Part shown: positions 15,224-23,802 of the stretch, one piece after another | Layout: each line of letters opens with the position of its first letter | Position numbering within the stretch: the first letter of the stretch is position 1 | DNA from: Sphingopyxis microcysteis | GTDB taxonomy: Bacteria; Pseudomonadota; Alphaproteobacteria; Sphingomonadales; Sphingomonadaceae | DNA: 64,000 nucleotides | Direction of reading: 5' to 3' | Assembly (NCBI RefSeq): GCF_012274265.1 | Contig: NZ_JAANYY010000002.1 | Location: 1-64,000 of the forward strand | Program-made: the position numbers and the translations under genes | The notes under the pieces: generated by a model | What the model was told of the DNA's origin: nothing | The model's database searches: none | Seen by the model: the letters and a program-made list of their open reading frames with translations, nothing else

Positions 15224-16816
15224 TCACGGATCGATGTCGAGGTCGAACTTGACCCCCTGCGCGAGCGGCAGCGATGCCGAATAATTCACCGTCGCGGTGG
15301 CGCGGCGCATATAGTTTTTCCAGCTGTCCGAGCCCGACACGCGGCCGCCGCCGGTCACCTTTTCGCCGCCAAAGGCGCCGCCGATTTCGGCGCCGCTGGT
15401 CCCGATGTTGACGTTGACGATGCCGCAGTCGCTGCCCTCGGCCGACTGGAAGCGCTCGGCCTCGCGGACGTCACTGGTAAAGATGCTCGACGACAGGCCT
15501 TGCGCGACACCGTTCTGCAGCGCGATCGCTTCGTCCAGCGTGTCATAGCCCATGACATAGAGGATCGGGGCGAAGGTTTCCTCGCGCACGATCGCGCTCT
15601 GTCCGGGCATTTCGGCGATCGCCGGACGAACATAATAGCCGTCCGCAGCGCCCGCGATGTCGACCCGCTCGCCGCCATGGACGGTGCCGCCCTCGGCCCG
15701 CGCCTGTTCGAGCGCGCGCTGCATGCCGTCGAACGCCATCCGGTCGATCAGCGGTCCGACATGCGTGGCGTCGTCGAGCGGCGATCCGATGCGCAGCGTG
15801 GCGAAGGTCGCGATCAGCCGCTGGACGAAGGCGTCGCGGATGCTGTTGTGGACGATCAGGCGGCGCAGCGTGGTGCAGCGCTGGCCGCAGGTGCCGGTCG
15901 CCGCGAACACCGCGCCGCGCAGCGCGAGGTCGAGGTCGGCGCTGGGCGCGATGATCGCCGCATTGTTGCCGCCGAGTTCGAGCACCGGGCGGGCAAAGCG
16001 CCGCGCGAGGCGCACCGCGACATCCTGCCCCATTCGCACGCTGCCCGTCGCGCTGACAATCGCGACGTCGGGATGGTCGGCAATCGCGGTACCGCAGCGC
16101 GCGTCGCCGATGACGACCTGCACCAGATGGTCGGGCGCCAGATCATAGTCGTTGGCGGCCTTTTCGAGCAACCCGGCAAAAGCGAGCGCAGTGAGCGGGG
16201 TCTTTTCAGACGGTTTCCAGATCGCGCTGTCGCCGCACACCAGCGCGACGGTCGTCCCCCACGCCCAGACCGCGGCGGGGAAATTGAATGCCGAGATCAA
16301 CCCGAGCACCCCCATCGGGTGCCAATATTCGGTCAGCCGATGTTCGGGGCGTTCGGACGCGATGGTCAGCCCGAACAGCTGGCGCGACAGGCCGACGGCA
16401 TATTCGCAGATGTCGATGACTTCCTGCACCTCGCCGCGCGCTTCGGTCAGGATCTTGCCATTCTCGATCGACAGTAGGAGCGACAGCGCTTCCTTATGCT
16501 CGCGGACGAGGGCGCCATAGCGGCGGACCAGTTCGCCGCGGTGCGGCGCCGGGACCAGCTTCCACGCGGCAAAGGCGGTACGGGCATTGGCGACCACCGC
16601 GTCGATGTCGTCGGGGGTGTCCATGCGCAGCGTCGCCAGTCCGGATCCGTCGATCGGCGAAAAGACGGGCAGGTCGGCCCCGAGCCGATCGCCCAGCGAC
16701 AGGCCGAGCTGGTTGAAGGTCGCGGCGGCCTGCTCTGCCAGCGGGGAGGCGGCGTGCGCGGTCGAGGGGATTTTGGCGATATTTTCAGGAGCGTTCATAA
16801 AATTCTTTTCTGTCAT
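15224..16816 (-). CDS. amaB: ALDH7-family aldehyde dehydrogenase (piperideine-6-carboxylate dehydrogenase type)
   Basis: 530 residues. ALDH7 (AmaB/antiquitin) features: EYWHPMGVLGLISAFNFPAA and CGDSAIWKPSEKTPLTALA around 165-215, catalytic Glu in LELGGNNA, catalytic Cys in TGTCGQRCTTLRR, and the family tail ending in KNYMRRATATVNYS. Enzymes of this family oxidise 2-aminoadipate semialdehyde/piperideine-6-carboxylate in lysine breakdown. The protein may start at 16816 or at the Met at 16798. It sits between a TPR protein and an amidohydrolase, all on the minus strand, with 31- and 28-base gaps. Confidence 0.8.
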   Translation of the reverse strand: MTEKNFMNAPENIAKIPSTAHAASPLAEQAAATFNQLGLSLGDRLGADLPVFSPIDGSGLATLRMDTPDDIDAVVANARTAFAAWKLVPAPHRGELVRRYGALVREHKEALSLLLSIENGKILTEARGEVQEVIDICEYAVGLSRQLFGLTIASERPEHRLTEYWHPMGVLGLISAFNFPAAVWAWGTTVALVCGDSAIWKPSEKTPLTALAFAGLLEKAANDYDLAPDHLVQVVIGDARCGTAIADHPDVAIVSATGSVRMGQDVAVRLARRFARPVLELGGNNAAIIAPSADLDLALRGAVFAATGTCGQRCTTLRRLIVHNSIRDAFVQRLIATFATLRIGSPLDDATHVGPLIDRMAFDGMQRALEQARAEGGTVHGGERVDIAGAADGYYVRPAIAEMPGQSAIVREETFAPILYVMGYDTLDEAIALQNGVAQGLSSSIFTSDVREAERFQSAEGSDCGIVNVNIGTSGAEIGGAFGGEKVTGGGRVSGSDSWKNYMRRATATVNYSASLPLAQGVKFDLDIDP

Positions 16817-16844
16817 ATCTTCGGTGGTTTGGGGTGTTCATTCG

Positions 16845-18197
16845 TCAATCGGGATGCCGGGCGACAATCTGGCCGTTCTTGATCACGACCGCGACTCTCT
16901 CCAGCACGGTGATGTCGCGATAAGGATCGCCCGCAACCGCGATCATGTCGGCATATTTGCCCGGCGCGATCGTGCCGATATTGTCAGACTGGCCGAGCAG
17001 CGCGGCGGCATCGACCGTCGCCGCACGGAGTGCCGCCATCGGGGTCATCGGGCCCTGTTCGACCATCTTGCGAAACTGCCGCGCATTTTCGCCGTGCGGG
17101 GACACGCCGGCGTCGGTGCCAAAGGCGATGTTGACCCCATGGCGCACCGCGAGGCGGATATTGTCGCCCGAAACCTTGCGTGCTTCGGCCATCTTGGCCG
17201 CCACCGCGGGGGTGATGCGCGCGGTATCGGCACTGTCGTGCGAATCGAGCAGGCCGAGCGTCGGCACCAGCCAGGTGCCACGCGCCGCCATCATCTTGGC
17301 GGTTTCGGCGTCGAGATAGGTGCCGTGCTCGATCGAATCGACCCCGGCGCGCACCGATGCGGTGACCCCCTGCGCGCCGTGCGCGTGCGCCGCGACCTTC
17401 AGCCCCAGGCTGTGCGCGGTGGTGACGATGGCGTTCAGCTCCTCGTCGCTGAGATGCTGGCCCAGCCCGCGCGCCTGCTGCGACATGATGCCGCCGGTGG
17501 AGGTGATCTTGATCAGGTCGGCGCCATATTTCGCGGCCTCGCGTACGCGCAGCGCGCATTGGGTCGCGCCGGTACAGGCGCCGGTATAGTCATAAGGAAA
17601 CAGCGCTTCGGTCGTCTTGCGGTTGAGCCCCGACATGTCGCCATGGCCGCCGACGATCGACAGCGAGGTGCCCGACAGGAAGATGCGCGGGCCGGTGACG
17701 ATACCCTCGTTGATCGCATCGCGCAGGGCGTGGATCGCATAACCGTCCGACCCGACATCGCGAACCGTCGTGAAGCCCGCCTCCAGGGTCTTTTTCGCAT
17801 TGGAAAAGGAAAAGAGCGCGACGTCTTCGGGCGTGTCGATCGCCGCCGACCATAGCCGTGTCGCGGGCGAGAAGCTGAAATGGACATGGGTATCGATCAG
17901 CCCGGGCAGTACCGTCCGGTCCTTGAGGTCGATCACCGTCGCGCCGCCGCCATCGACATGGCCCGGCAGGATCTGAGCTATCCGCTCATTGCGCACGACG
18001 ATCGTCGTCGGGCCGAGTGGGCGCTCGCCGGGCACCGCGATCACCGATCCCGCATGGATAACAACATCTTGCGTGGCCGGGTCCGGCTGGGTCGCTCCCG
18101 CGGCGCCTGCCAGCAGCGCGGCAAATACCGTTACCGACACGGCGCCGAGGCGGCTGAGCGACCGGACACGCGCGGACGGGTTGGCGATGTCGGTCAC
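16845..18197 (-). CDS. Secreted metal-dependent amidohydrolase (imidazolonepropionase/prolidase-like)
   Basis: 450 residues from a GTG start with GGGAG nine bases upstream. A leader (about 20-40, VSVTVFAALLAGAAGA) suggests export to the periplasm. Amidohydrolase metal ligands are visible: HVHF (HxH) near 102, HAHG near 260, EHG near 283 and FGTDAG near 360. Related secreted enzymes cleave Xaa-Pro, Xaa-Arg or Xaa-Lys dipeptides or cyclic amides. Divergent from a TBDR, beside an ALDH7 enzyme and close to an M19-like protein, so a role in peptide or lactam use is likely. Confidence 0.8.
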   Translation of the reverse strand: MTDIANPSARVRSLSRLGAVSVTVFAALLAGAAGATQPDPATQDVVIHAGSVIAVPGERPLGPTTIVVRNERIAQILPGHVDGGGATVIDLKDRTVLPGLIDTHVHFSFSPATRLWSAAIDTPEDVALFSFSNAKKTLEAGFTTVRDVGSDGYAIHALRDAINEGIVTGPRIFLSGTSLSIVGGHGDMSGLNRKTTEALFPYDYTGACTGATQCALRVREAAKYGADLIKITSTGGIMSQQARGLGQHLSDEELNAIVTTAHSLGLKVAAHAHGAQGVTASVRAGVDSIEHGTYLDAETAKMMAARGTWLVPTLGLLDSHDSADTARITPAVAAKMAEARKVSGDNIRLAVRHGVNIAFGTDAGVSPHGENARQFRKMVEQGPMTPMAALRAATVDAAALLGQSDNIGTIAPGKYADMIAVAGDPYRDITVLERVAVVIKNGQIVARHPD

Positions 18198-18375
18198 GTC
18201 TTGAAGCTCCCCGTCGATCGGGCCGACGCAGATCGGCGCCGCCCTTGCACCGCCACATAGGAATATTTTGCTGGCTAGGCAATAAAATTTATGATAGGAA
18301 AAATTTCAAGAATATGACGAAGCCCGGAAATTTGGGGTTTCCAGGGTCGATAATGGGTTACCAAGGAGGGAAATA
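18198..18375. promoter_or_regulatory. Divergent promoter region, amidohydrolase and TBDR
   Basis: 178 bases. The AT-rich part (18262-18315) contains AATATTTTG (18262-18270) facing CAATAAAATTT (18280-18290), an imperfect inverted repeat, then GGAAAAATTTC. A comparable but better near-palindrome precedes the M19 gene (21671-21714). Both could be sites for the XRE-cupin regulator encoded between them; this is inference. Confidence 0.3.
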
Positions 18376-20817
18376 ATGTCGAAGTTCGTTTCACGTCTGC
18401 TGTTGTCGTCGGCGCTCGCGTTCGCGATGGCGCCGGTTGCCCAGGCGCAGACGCCGCCGCCCGAAGCCGAAGGTGCTGACACCGATGAGGGCGGCAGCGA
18501 CATTGTCGTCATTGGGACGCGCCGCAAGGACCGCTCGATCACCGACAGCTCGGTCGCGATCGACGTCATTGCCCCCGAAAGCATCACCGCGACCGGCTAT
18601 ACCGACGTGAACGACGCGCTGCGCACGCTCGTCCCGGCGTTCAACGCACAGCGTCTGCAGGGCAATGACGGTTCGTCGTTCGTCCGCCCGATCACGCTGC
18701 GCGGTTCGCCCGCCGACCATGTCCTGCTGCTGATGAACGGCAAGCGCCGCCACCGCGCATCGATCGTCCAGATCGGCACCGGTCACTCGTCGACCTCGGG
18801 TTCGCAGGGTCAGGACTTCAACGTCATTCCGCCGATCGCGCTGTCGAGCGTCGAGGTGCTGCGTGACGGCGCGTCGGCGCAATATGGCTCCGACGCGATC
18901 GCCGGGGTGATCAACATGGAGCTGAAAAAGCAGAAAAGCGGCGGCTCGATCATCGGGCAGGTCGGCGAATATTTCAGCAGCGGCGGCCGCACCTATGACA
19001 TCCAGGGCCATATCGCCGTGCCGGTCGGCGACAACGCCTATTTCAACCTGGCGGCCCAATATACCGATCAGGCCAAGGCCTATGCGCGCAAGGCCAGCCA
19101 TGCGGGCGCCGTCGCGCTGCGCGCGGCGGGTATCCCGGGCGTGCCCGAGCATCCCGAAGGCAACCTCGACCCGCGGTATATGGCGTTCAAGTCGGTATGG
19201 AACGCCGGTATCGAGCTGAGCGATTCGCTCGAACTCTATACCTTCGGCAACTATATGACCGGCAAGAGCTCGGTGACCTTTGGCCTCCGCCAGCCGATCA
19301 CCGCGGGCGGGCTGAACCGGCACGGCACCTATGCCAATTCGGCCTTCGACCTGTCGCCCGCGCACCCGCAGCTGTTCGACCTGACGCGCGTCTATCCGGG
19401 CGGCTTCACCCCCGAATTCGGCGGCCACCTCGAAGATTTCAGCGCCCTTGTTGGCCTGCGCGATCAGGACGGCCCGCTGACCTGGGATCTGTCGGCGCGC
19501 TACGGCACCAACACGGTCGATTATTCGATCACCGGAACGATCAACGCGTCGATGGGGGTCAATTCGCCGACGTCGTTCAAGCCGGGTTCGCTGACCCAGC
19601 GTGAAATCCAGTTCGACGGCGAAATTTCCTATGAGCTGAACGACCAGATCCTGCTGTTCGCGGGCGCCAGCCATCGCAAGGAAACCTATGTCATCGGCGA
19701 GGGCGACCTTGCCAGCTATCTGACCGGGCCGCTGCGCGATCTGCCCGCCGGATCGAACGGCTTCCAGGGCTTCTCACCGGAATTTGCGGGCAGCTTTGAC
19801 TCGAACAGCTATGCGGTGTTCGCCGAAGTCGACGCCGATATCACCCCGTGGTGGAACCTGTCGGTCGCCGGTCGTTACGAGGATTACGACCAGTTCGGCA
19901 CCAACTTCAGCTACAAGGCGGCAACCCGCTTCGAGCTGAGCGACGCCTTCGCCCTGCGCGGGTCGGTGAGCACCGGCTTCCGCGCTCCCGCCGCCGGTCA
20001 GGTGTTCGGGACCAGCCTGACCTCGCAGCTCGACGGGGTTGGCGGCTTCATCCTCGACGCCGTGCTGGTACCGGGTTCGCCCGCGGCGCAGGTGTTCGGG
20101 TCGGAGGCGCTGACGCCTGAAACATCGTTCAACATGTCGGCCGGCGTGGTGTTCACCGGGCTGGACGGCTTCCTGACCACGCTCGATTTCTATCAGATCG
20201 ACGTGGACGATCGCCTGTTGCTGACGCCGTCGCGCAACACGACCGCCGCCGAGCGCGCCGCGCTGGCCGCGATCAATTTCCCGAACGGGGCGGATATTCA
20301 GCAGGTGCGTTATTTCCAGAACGAAATGGACACGCGCGTGCGCGGTTTCGACCTGGTCAGCACCTATCGCCACAGCTGGTCGGACAATGCGTCGACCGAC
20401 TTCAGCCTGGCGGTGAACTATAATGAACAGCATCTGCGCGGCGCACCGCCTCCGGGCTTCAGCCCGGCGATCGTGACCGAATTCGAACGCGGAACGCCGC
20501 GCTGGCGCGGCAATTTCTCGACGACAACCAAGGTTGGCGATTTCGGGTTCATGGCGCGCGCCGTCCATTATGGCTCGTGGCGCCGCCTCGACGGTGCGAC
20601 CTTCCTGCCGCGCAAGGCGGTGACCTTGTTCGACGCCGAAATCTCCTACACCGGGATCCAGGATGTCGAGCTCAGCGTCGGGGCGCGCAACATCTTCAAC
20701 ATCTTCCCGCCCGATCGCGGTGCAGCCCGCGCGCGCGCTGGTCTGATCTACGACAACCACAGCGTGTTCGGGGTTGCCGGCGGCTTCTATTATCTGAACG
20801 CCAAATATAAATTCTGA
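18376..20817 (+). CDS. TonB-dependent outer-membrane receptor
   Basis: 813 residues. Signal peptide ends VAQAQ; a TonB-box-like DIVVIGTRRKDR follows at about 40-51. The plug contains FVRPITLRGSPADHVLLLMNGKRRH and VLRDGASAQYGSDAIAGVIN; the barrel ends YYLNAKYKF. AGGAGG lies six bases before the ATG. It is divergent from an amidohydrolase and upstream of an XRE-cupin regulator and an M19-like protein, so peptide or amide import is the best guess; the sequence alone does not give the substrate. Confidence 0.92.
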   Translation: MSKFVSRLLLSSALAFAMAPVAQAQTPPPEAEGADTDEGGSDIVVIGTRRKDRSITDSSVAIDVIAPESITATGYTDVNDALRTLVPAFNAQRLQGNDGSSFVRPITLRGSPADHVLLLMNGKRRHRASIVQIGTGHSSTSGSQGQDFNVIPPIALSSVEVLRDGASAQYGSDAIAGVINMELKKQKSGGSIIGQVGEYFSSGGRTYDIQGHIAVPVGDNAYFNLAAQYTDQAKAYARKASHAGAVALRAAGIPGVPEHPEGNLDPRYMAFKSVWNAGIELSDSLELYTFGNYMTGKSSVTFGLRQPITAGGLNRHGTYANSAFDLSPAHPQLFDLTRVYPGGFTPEFGGHLEDFSALVGLRDQDGPLTWDLSARYGTNTVDYSITGTINASMGVNSPTSFKPGSLTQREIQFDGEISYELNDQILLFAGASHRKETYVIGEGDLASYLTGPLRDLPAGSNGFQGFSPEFAGSFDSNSYAVFAEVDADITPWWNLSVAGRYEDYDQFGTNFSYKAATRFELSDAFALRGSVSTGFRAPAAGQVFGTSLTSQLDGVGGFILDAVLVPGSPAAQVFGSEALTPETSFNMSAGVVFTGLDGFLTTLDFYQIDVDDRLLLTPSRNTTAAERAALAAINFPNGADIQQVRYFQNEMDTRVRGFDLVSTYRHSWSDNASTDFSLAVNYNEQHLRGAPPPGFSPAIVTEFERGTPRWRGNFSTTTKVGDFGFMARAVHYGSWRRLDGATFLPRKAVTLFDAEISYTGIQDVELSVGARNIFNIFPPDRGAARARAGLIYDNHSVFGVAGGFYYLNAKYKF

Positions 20818-20819
20818 TC

Positions 20820-20894
20820 CTCGCGTTCCGCGAGACACAGATTGTTTCCGGTGGGCCTATGCGGCGCTGACATGGGCGAAATGTCAGCGCCGTA
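20820..20894 (+). terminator. Two hairpins after the TBDR gene
   Basis: A small hairpin CTCGCG-TTC-CGCGAG (20820-20834) begins two bases after the stop codon. It is followed by a long one: GGCGCTGACAT (20863-20873) and ATGTCAGCGCC (20881-20891), extendable to 14 pairs with a seven-base loop. No T tract follows, so it may be a terminator or a leader structure of the regulator gene at 21011. Confidence 0.5.
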
Positions 20895-21010
20895 GCCTAT
20901 CGGAAATTTGTGCATTATAGGATCGGGACGCGGACGGGGCTGCTGATTGTCGATAGTCACCCCGGATTCGTCGATCTTGCACTGTTTGGCCAAGGTAAGG
21001 ACCGCCGATA

Positions 21011-21634
21011 ATGCCCCCCAGAACAGCAGATGAACCCGAAATTCTGGGCGCCGTTCGTCAGTCGAAACGGCCGCGAACCGAAGGGTTTCATCTGGGACGG
21101 CGCCTGCACCAGCTTCGCCGCGAGCGCGGGATGACGCTGGAGGATGCCGGGCGGTTGACGTCGCTCGCCGCATCGACGCTGTCGAAGATCGAAAATGACC
21201 AGATGTCGCCGACCTTTGACGTCGTGCAGAAACTGGCGCTGGGGTTCGACATCGACATTACCGACCTGTTCGCGAGCAATAGCGGACAGGATGCGGCGGG
21301 GCGGCGCAGCATCACGTTGGCCGGGGCGGGGCGCCCGATGGAGACCCCCGTGTATAACCATCGGCTGATTGCGGTCGAGCTGAAGCACAAGAAGATCCTG
21401 CCCTTCGTGACCACGATCAAGGCGCGCAGCCTGGAGGATTTCAAGGCCTGGTCGCAGCACAGCGGCGAAGAGTTTCTCTACGTGCTGGAGGGGGAGATCT
21501 GTTTCCAGACCGAACATTATGAACCCGCGATCCTGGGGGTCGGCGACAGCGTCTATATCGACAGCAGCATGCAGCACGCCGCCTATTCGACCAGCGAACA
21601 GGACGCGGTGGTGCTGTGGGTGAACACCGGCTGA
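21011..21634 (+). CDS. XRE-family regulator with C-terminal cupin sensor domain
   Basis: 207 residues. HTH at about 30-85 (GRRLHQLRRERGMTLEDAGR, then LTSLAASTLSKIENDQMSPTF) and a cupin_2 fold at about 110-205 (HSGEEFLYVLEGEICFQTEH, then GDSVYIDSSMQHA). The cupin half probably binds a small ligand, perhaps an amino acid or its derivative, as in SutR/PuuR-like regulators. It lies between the TBDR and the M19-like gene and is the obvious local regulator. The start at 21011 has only a weak AAGGA upstream. Confidence 0.85.
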   Translation: MPPRTADEPEILGAVRQSKRPRTEGFHLGRRLHQLRRERGMTLEDAGRLTSLAASTLSKIENDQMSPTFDVVQKLALGFDIDITDLFASNSGQDAAGRRSITLAGAGRPMETPVYNHRLIAVELKHKKILPFVTTIKARSLEDFKAWSQHSGEEFLYVLEGEICFQTEHYEPAILGVGDSVYIDSSMQHAAYSTSEQDAVVLWVNTG

Positions 21635-21670
21635 TTTCCCAGACCGCGCGGCGGGATTTTGCGTCTCTTG

Positions 21671-21714
21671 CAATAATTTTCTTATCGGCTATAAATTTCC
21701 AATAGAAAATATTG
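21671..21714. promoter_or_regulatory. AT-rich near-palindrome before the M19-like gene
   Basis: CAATAATTTTCT (21671-21682) and AGAAAATATTG (21704-21714) are inverse copies differing by one base insertion, in an otherwise GC-rich region, ending 12 bases before the chosen start. Likely promoter and/or binding site, possibly for the XRE-cupin regulator just upstream. Confidence 0.45.
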
Positions 21715-21726
21715 GGAGTCGGTAGG

Positions 21727-22803
21727 ATGGGCAGGGCGATGGATAGACGGCAATTTGTGCTTTCGGGGGCGGCGCTATCGGCCGCCGTGGCGATGTCCCC
21801 GACTTTGGCCGCGAAGACGACCGCGCGCCCGCTGACCTTCGATGCGATGGGCGAGGTCCGGTTCGAATATGACGCGGCGCTGGTCGGTCAGATGCGCGAT
21901 AGCGGGCTCGACGCGATCACCGTCACCTTGTGCGATCCCAAGACCTATGAGGCGCACGCCTATGACGATGCGATCCAGGCGGTGATCGACCATGACGCGC
22001 ATATCGCCGCCAATCCGGCGCTGTTCCTGAAGGCGACGCGCACCAGCGACATCGATGTCGCGCGCCGCAACGGCCAGATCGCGATCTATTATCTGTTCCA
22101 GAATTCGACCCAGTTCGGGCGCGATCTCGACAATATCGACCTGTTCTACAAGCTGGGCGTCCGATCGTCGCAGATCACTTACAACGACCAGAATTGGGCG
22201 GGCGCGGGGTGCAAGGAATTGGGCGCCAACGGGCTGACCCACTGGGGCCGCGCGGTGACCGAGCGGATGAACAGGCTTGGCATGCTGATCGACCTGTCGC
22301 ACGCCAATATGCAGACGATGGCCGACACGATCAACGCATCGGCCGATCCGGTGATCATTTCGCACACCGCGTGCATGGCGCTGCACAAAAATGTCCGTAA
22401 CACGACCGACGACAATCTGCGGCTGCTCGCCAGCAAGGGCGGGGTGGTCGGCATCTGCCAGATGCGGCCGTTCCTGACCACGAAGCGCCAGGGCGCGCTC
22501 GCCGATTATTTCCGCCATATCGACCATGCGGTAAAGCTGATCGGTGCCGAGCATGTCGCAATCGGCAGCGACCGCGACCACCGCGTCGTCGAGATGACCG
22601 ACGCCTATATCGCCGAGTTGAAGCGCGAAGAGGGCGCCAATTTCAACGCCGACGACTGGCCGCTGTTCATCGACGAACTCAACGGCCCGCGCCGGATGGA
22701 AGTGGTGTGGGACGGCGTGCGCAAGCTGGGCTATGTATCGAGCGACGTCGAAAAGATCATGGGAACCAACGTCCGCCGCATCTATCAGGATGTGGTCGGA
22801 TGA
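21727..22803 (+). CDS. M19 (renal dipeptidase)-like secreted protein with altered metal site
   Basis: 358 residues. A Tat-type leader (MDRRQFVLSGAALSAAVAMS) suggests export. The fold and several motifs are M19: GMLIDLSHAN, VIISHTAC, GVVGICQMRPFL and AIGSDRD. However the usual N-terminal DGHND-type metal motif reads FDAMGE, and the usual THN motif reads TYNDQN, so some ligands of the two-metal site are missing. Start 21727 has GGGAG eight bases upstream; 21739 is also possible. The stop overlaps the next gene (ATGA). Confidence 0.8.
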   Translation: MGRAMDRRQFVLSGAALSAAVAMSPTLAAKTTARPLTFDAMGEVRFEYDAALVGQMRDSGLDAITVTLCDPKTYEAHAYDDAIQAVIDHDAHIAANPALFLKATRTSDIDVARRNGQIAIYYLFQNSTQFGRDLDNIDLFYKLGVRSSQITYNDQNWAGAGCKELGANGLTHWGRAVTERMNRLGMLIDLSHANMQTMADTINASADPVIISHTACMALHKNVRNTTDDNLRLLASKGGVVGICQMRPFLTTKRQGALADYFRHIDHAVKLIGAEHVAIGSDRDHRVVEMTDAYIAELKREEGANFNADDWPLFIDELNGPRRMEVVWDGVRKLGYVSSDVEKIMGTNVRRIYQDVVG

Positions 22804-23732
22804 TCGTGCGCGCATCGATGGCCGCGCTGGCGCTGTTGGGCGCCGCGGTTCCGGCGTTTGCGCAGTCCGCGGCGACCAGTGCCGGGCAATGCACGACCAG
22901 CCTGATCGGCACGCCGCTGAGCTTGCCGAAATTTTCGGAGGCGACGCAGAAGCGGCTCGATCAGGATATCGAGATCGCGCGCGCGGCGCTGCGCATCGCG
23001 CCCGACCGGGAAGATTCACACATCTGGCTCGGTCGGCGCCTCGACTATTCGGGGCGGATCTGCGATGCGGTCGACGCGTTCACCGACGGGCTGAAGGTCT
23101 TTCCGAACAGCTACAAGCTCTATCGTTTTCGCGCCCGCGACCTGACGCGCGCGCGGCAATTCGATGCGGCTCTGGCCGATTACAGCAAGGCGCTCGAACT
23201 GATGGGTGACACGCCCGACAGCTTCGAACCTGACGGGCTGCCCAATCCGATCGGACTGACGATCAGCACTTATCGCGGCAATATCGTTTATTATCATGCG
23301 CAGACCAGCTTCGCGACCGGTGACTATCCGACCGTCGTGGACGGGATGGCGAAATCGCTGGCACTTTCGGCTGATTTTGCGCGCGACGATATGCGCGTGC
23401 CGACCGCCTACTGGACCTATATCGCCTATCGCAAGATGGGCGAGCACGCGAAAGCGCGCGCCGCGATCGACGCGATCGAGCCGGGGCTGAAACTGATCGA
23501 GAACGACATCTATTATCAGGCGGTGCAGATCATGCAGGGGCGGCTGAAACCTGCCGACGTCGGCGCGACCAAGGACAGCACGATCAAGTTCGCGATCGCG
23601 ATGGAGCGCCGCTTTGCGGGCGACGAAGCGGGTGCGAAGGCGCTGCTGGCCGAAATCATCGCCGAAAATGCGCAGGGGCACTGGCCTTCGGAGGCGGAGC
23701 TGGCGGCGCCGGATCGGGCGCCGCGCAGCTAG
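22800..23732 (+). CDS. Secreted TPR-repeat protein (paralogue of the one at 14194)
   Basis: 310 residues; signal peptide about 1-22 (ALLGAAVPAFAQ). Cys residues in GQCTTSLIGTPL and GRICDAV may form a disulphide in the periplasm. TPR-like helices follow, including VFPNSYKLYRFRARDLTRAR and FDAALADYSKALELMG. It is co-translated with the M19-like gene (ATGA overlap). Similar in order and key motifs to the 14194 protein, so both probably serve the same import or processing system. Confidence 0.75.
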   Translation: MIVRASMAALALLGAAVPAFAQSAATSAGQCTTSLIGTPLSLPKFSEATQKRLDQDIEIARAALRIAPDREDSHIWLGRRLDYSGRICDAVDAFTDGLKVFPNSYKLYRFRARDLTRARQFDAALADYSKALELMGDTPDSFEPDGLPNPIGLTISTYRGNIVYYHAQTSFATGDYPTVVDGMAKSLALSADFARDDMRVPTAYWTYIAYRKMGEHAKARAAIDAIEPGLKLIENDIYYQAVQIMQGRLKPADVGATKDSTIKFAIAMERRFAGDEAGAKALLAEIIAENAQGHWPSEAELAAPDRAPRS

Positions 23733-23774
23733 GGCGCCCTGCCACGCCAATCAGCTAGACCCCGCAGGTCGGAT

Positions 23775-23793
23775 CCCGCATGATGTTTGCGGG
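23775..23793 (+). promoter_or_regulatory. Hairpin overlapping the ribosome site of the acyl-CoA dehydrogenase gene
   Basis: CCCGCA (23775-23780) and TGCGGG (23788-23793) form a six-pair stem with a seven-base loop. The GGGAGA ribosome site (23791-23796) for the GTG at 23803 is partly inside the right arm, so folding could lower translation. Confidence 0.35.
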
Positions 23794-23802
23794 AGATCTG
23801 AC

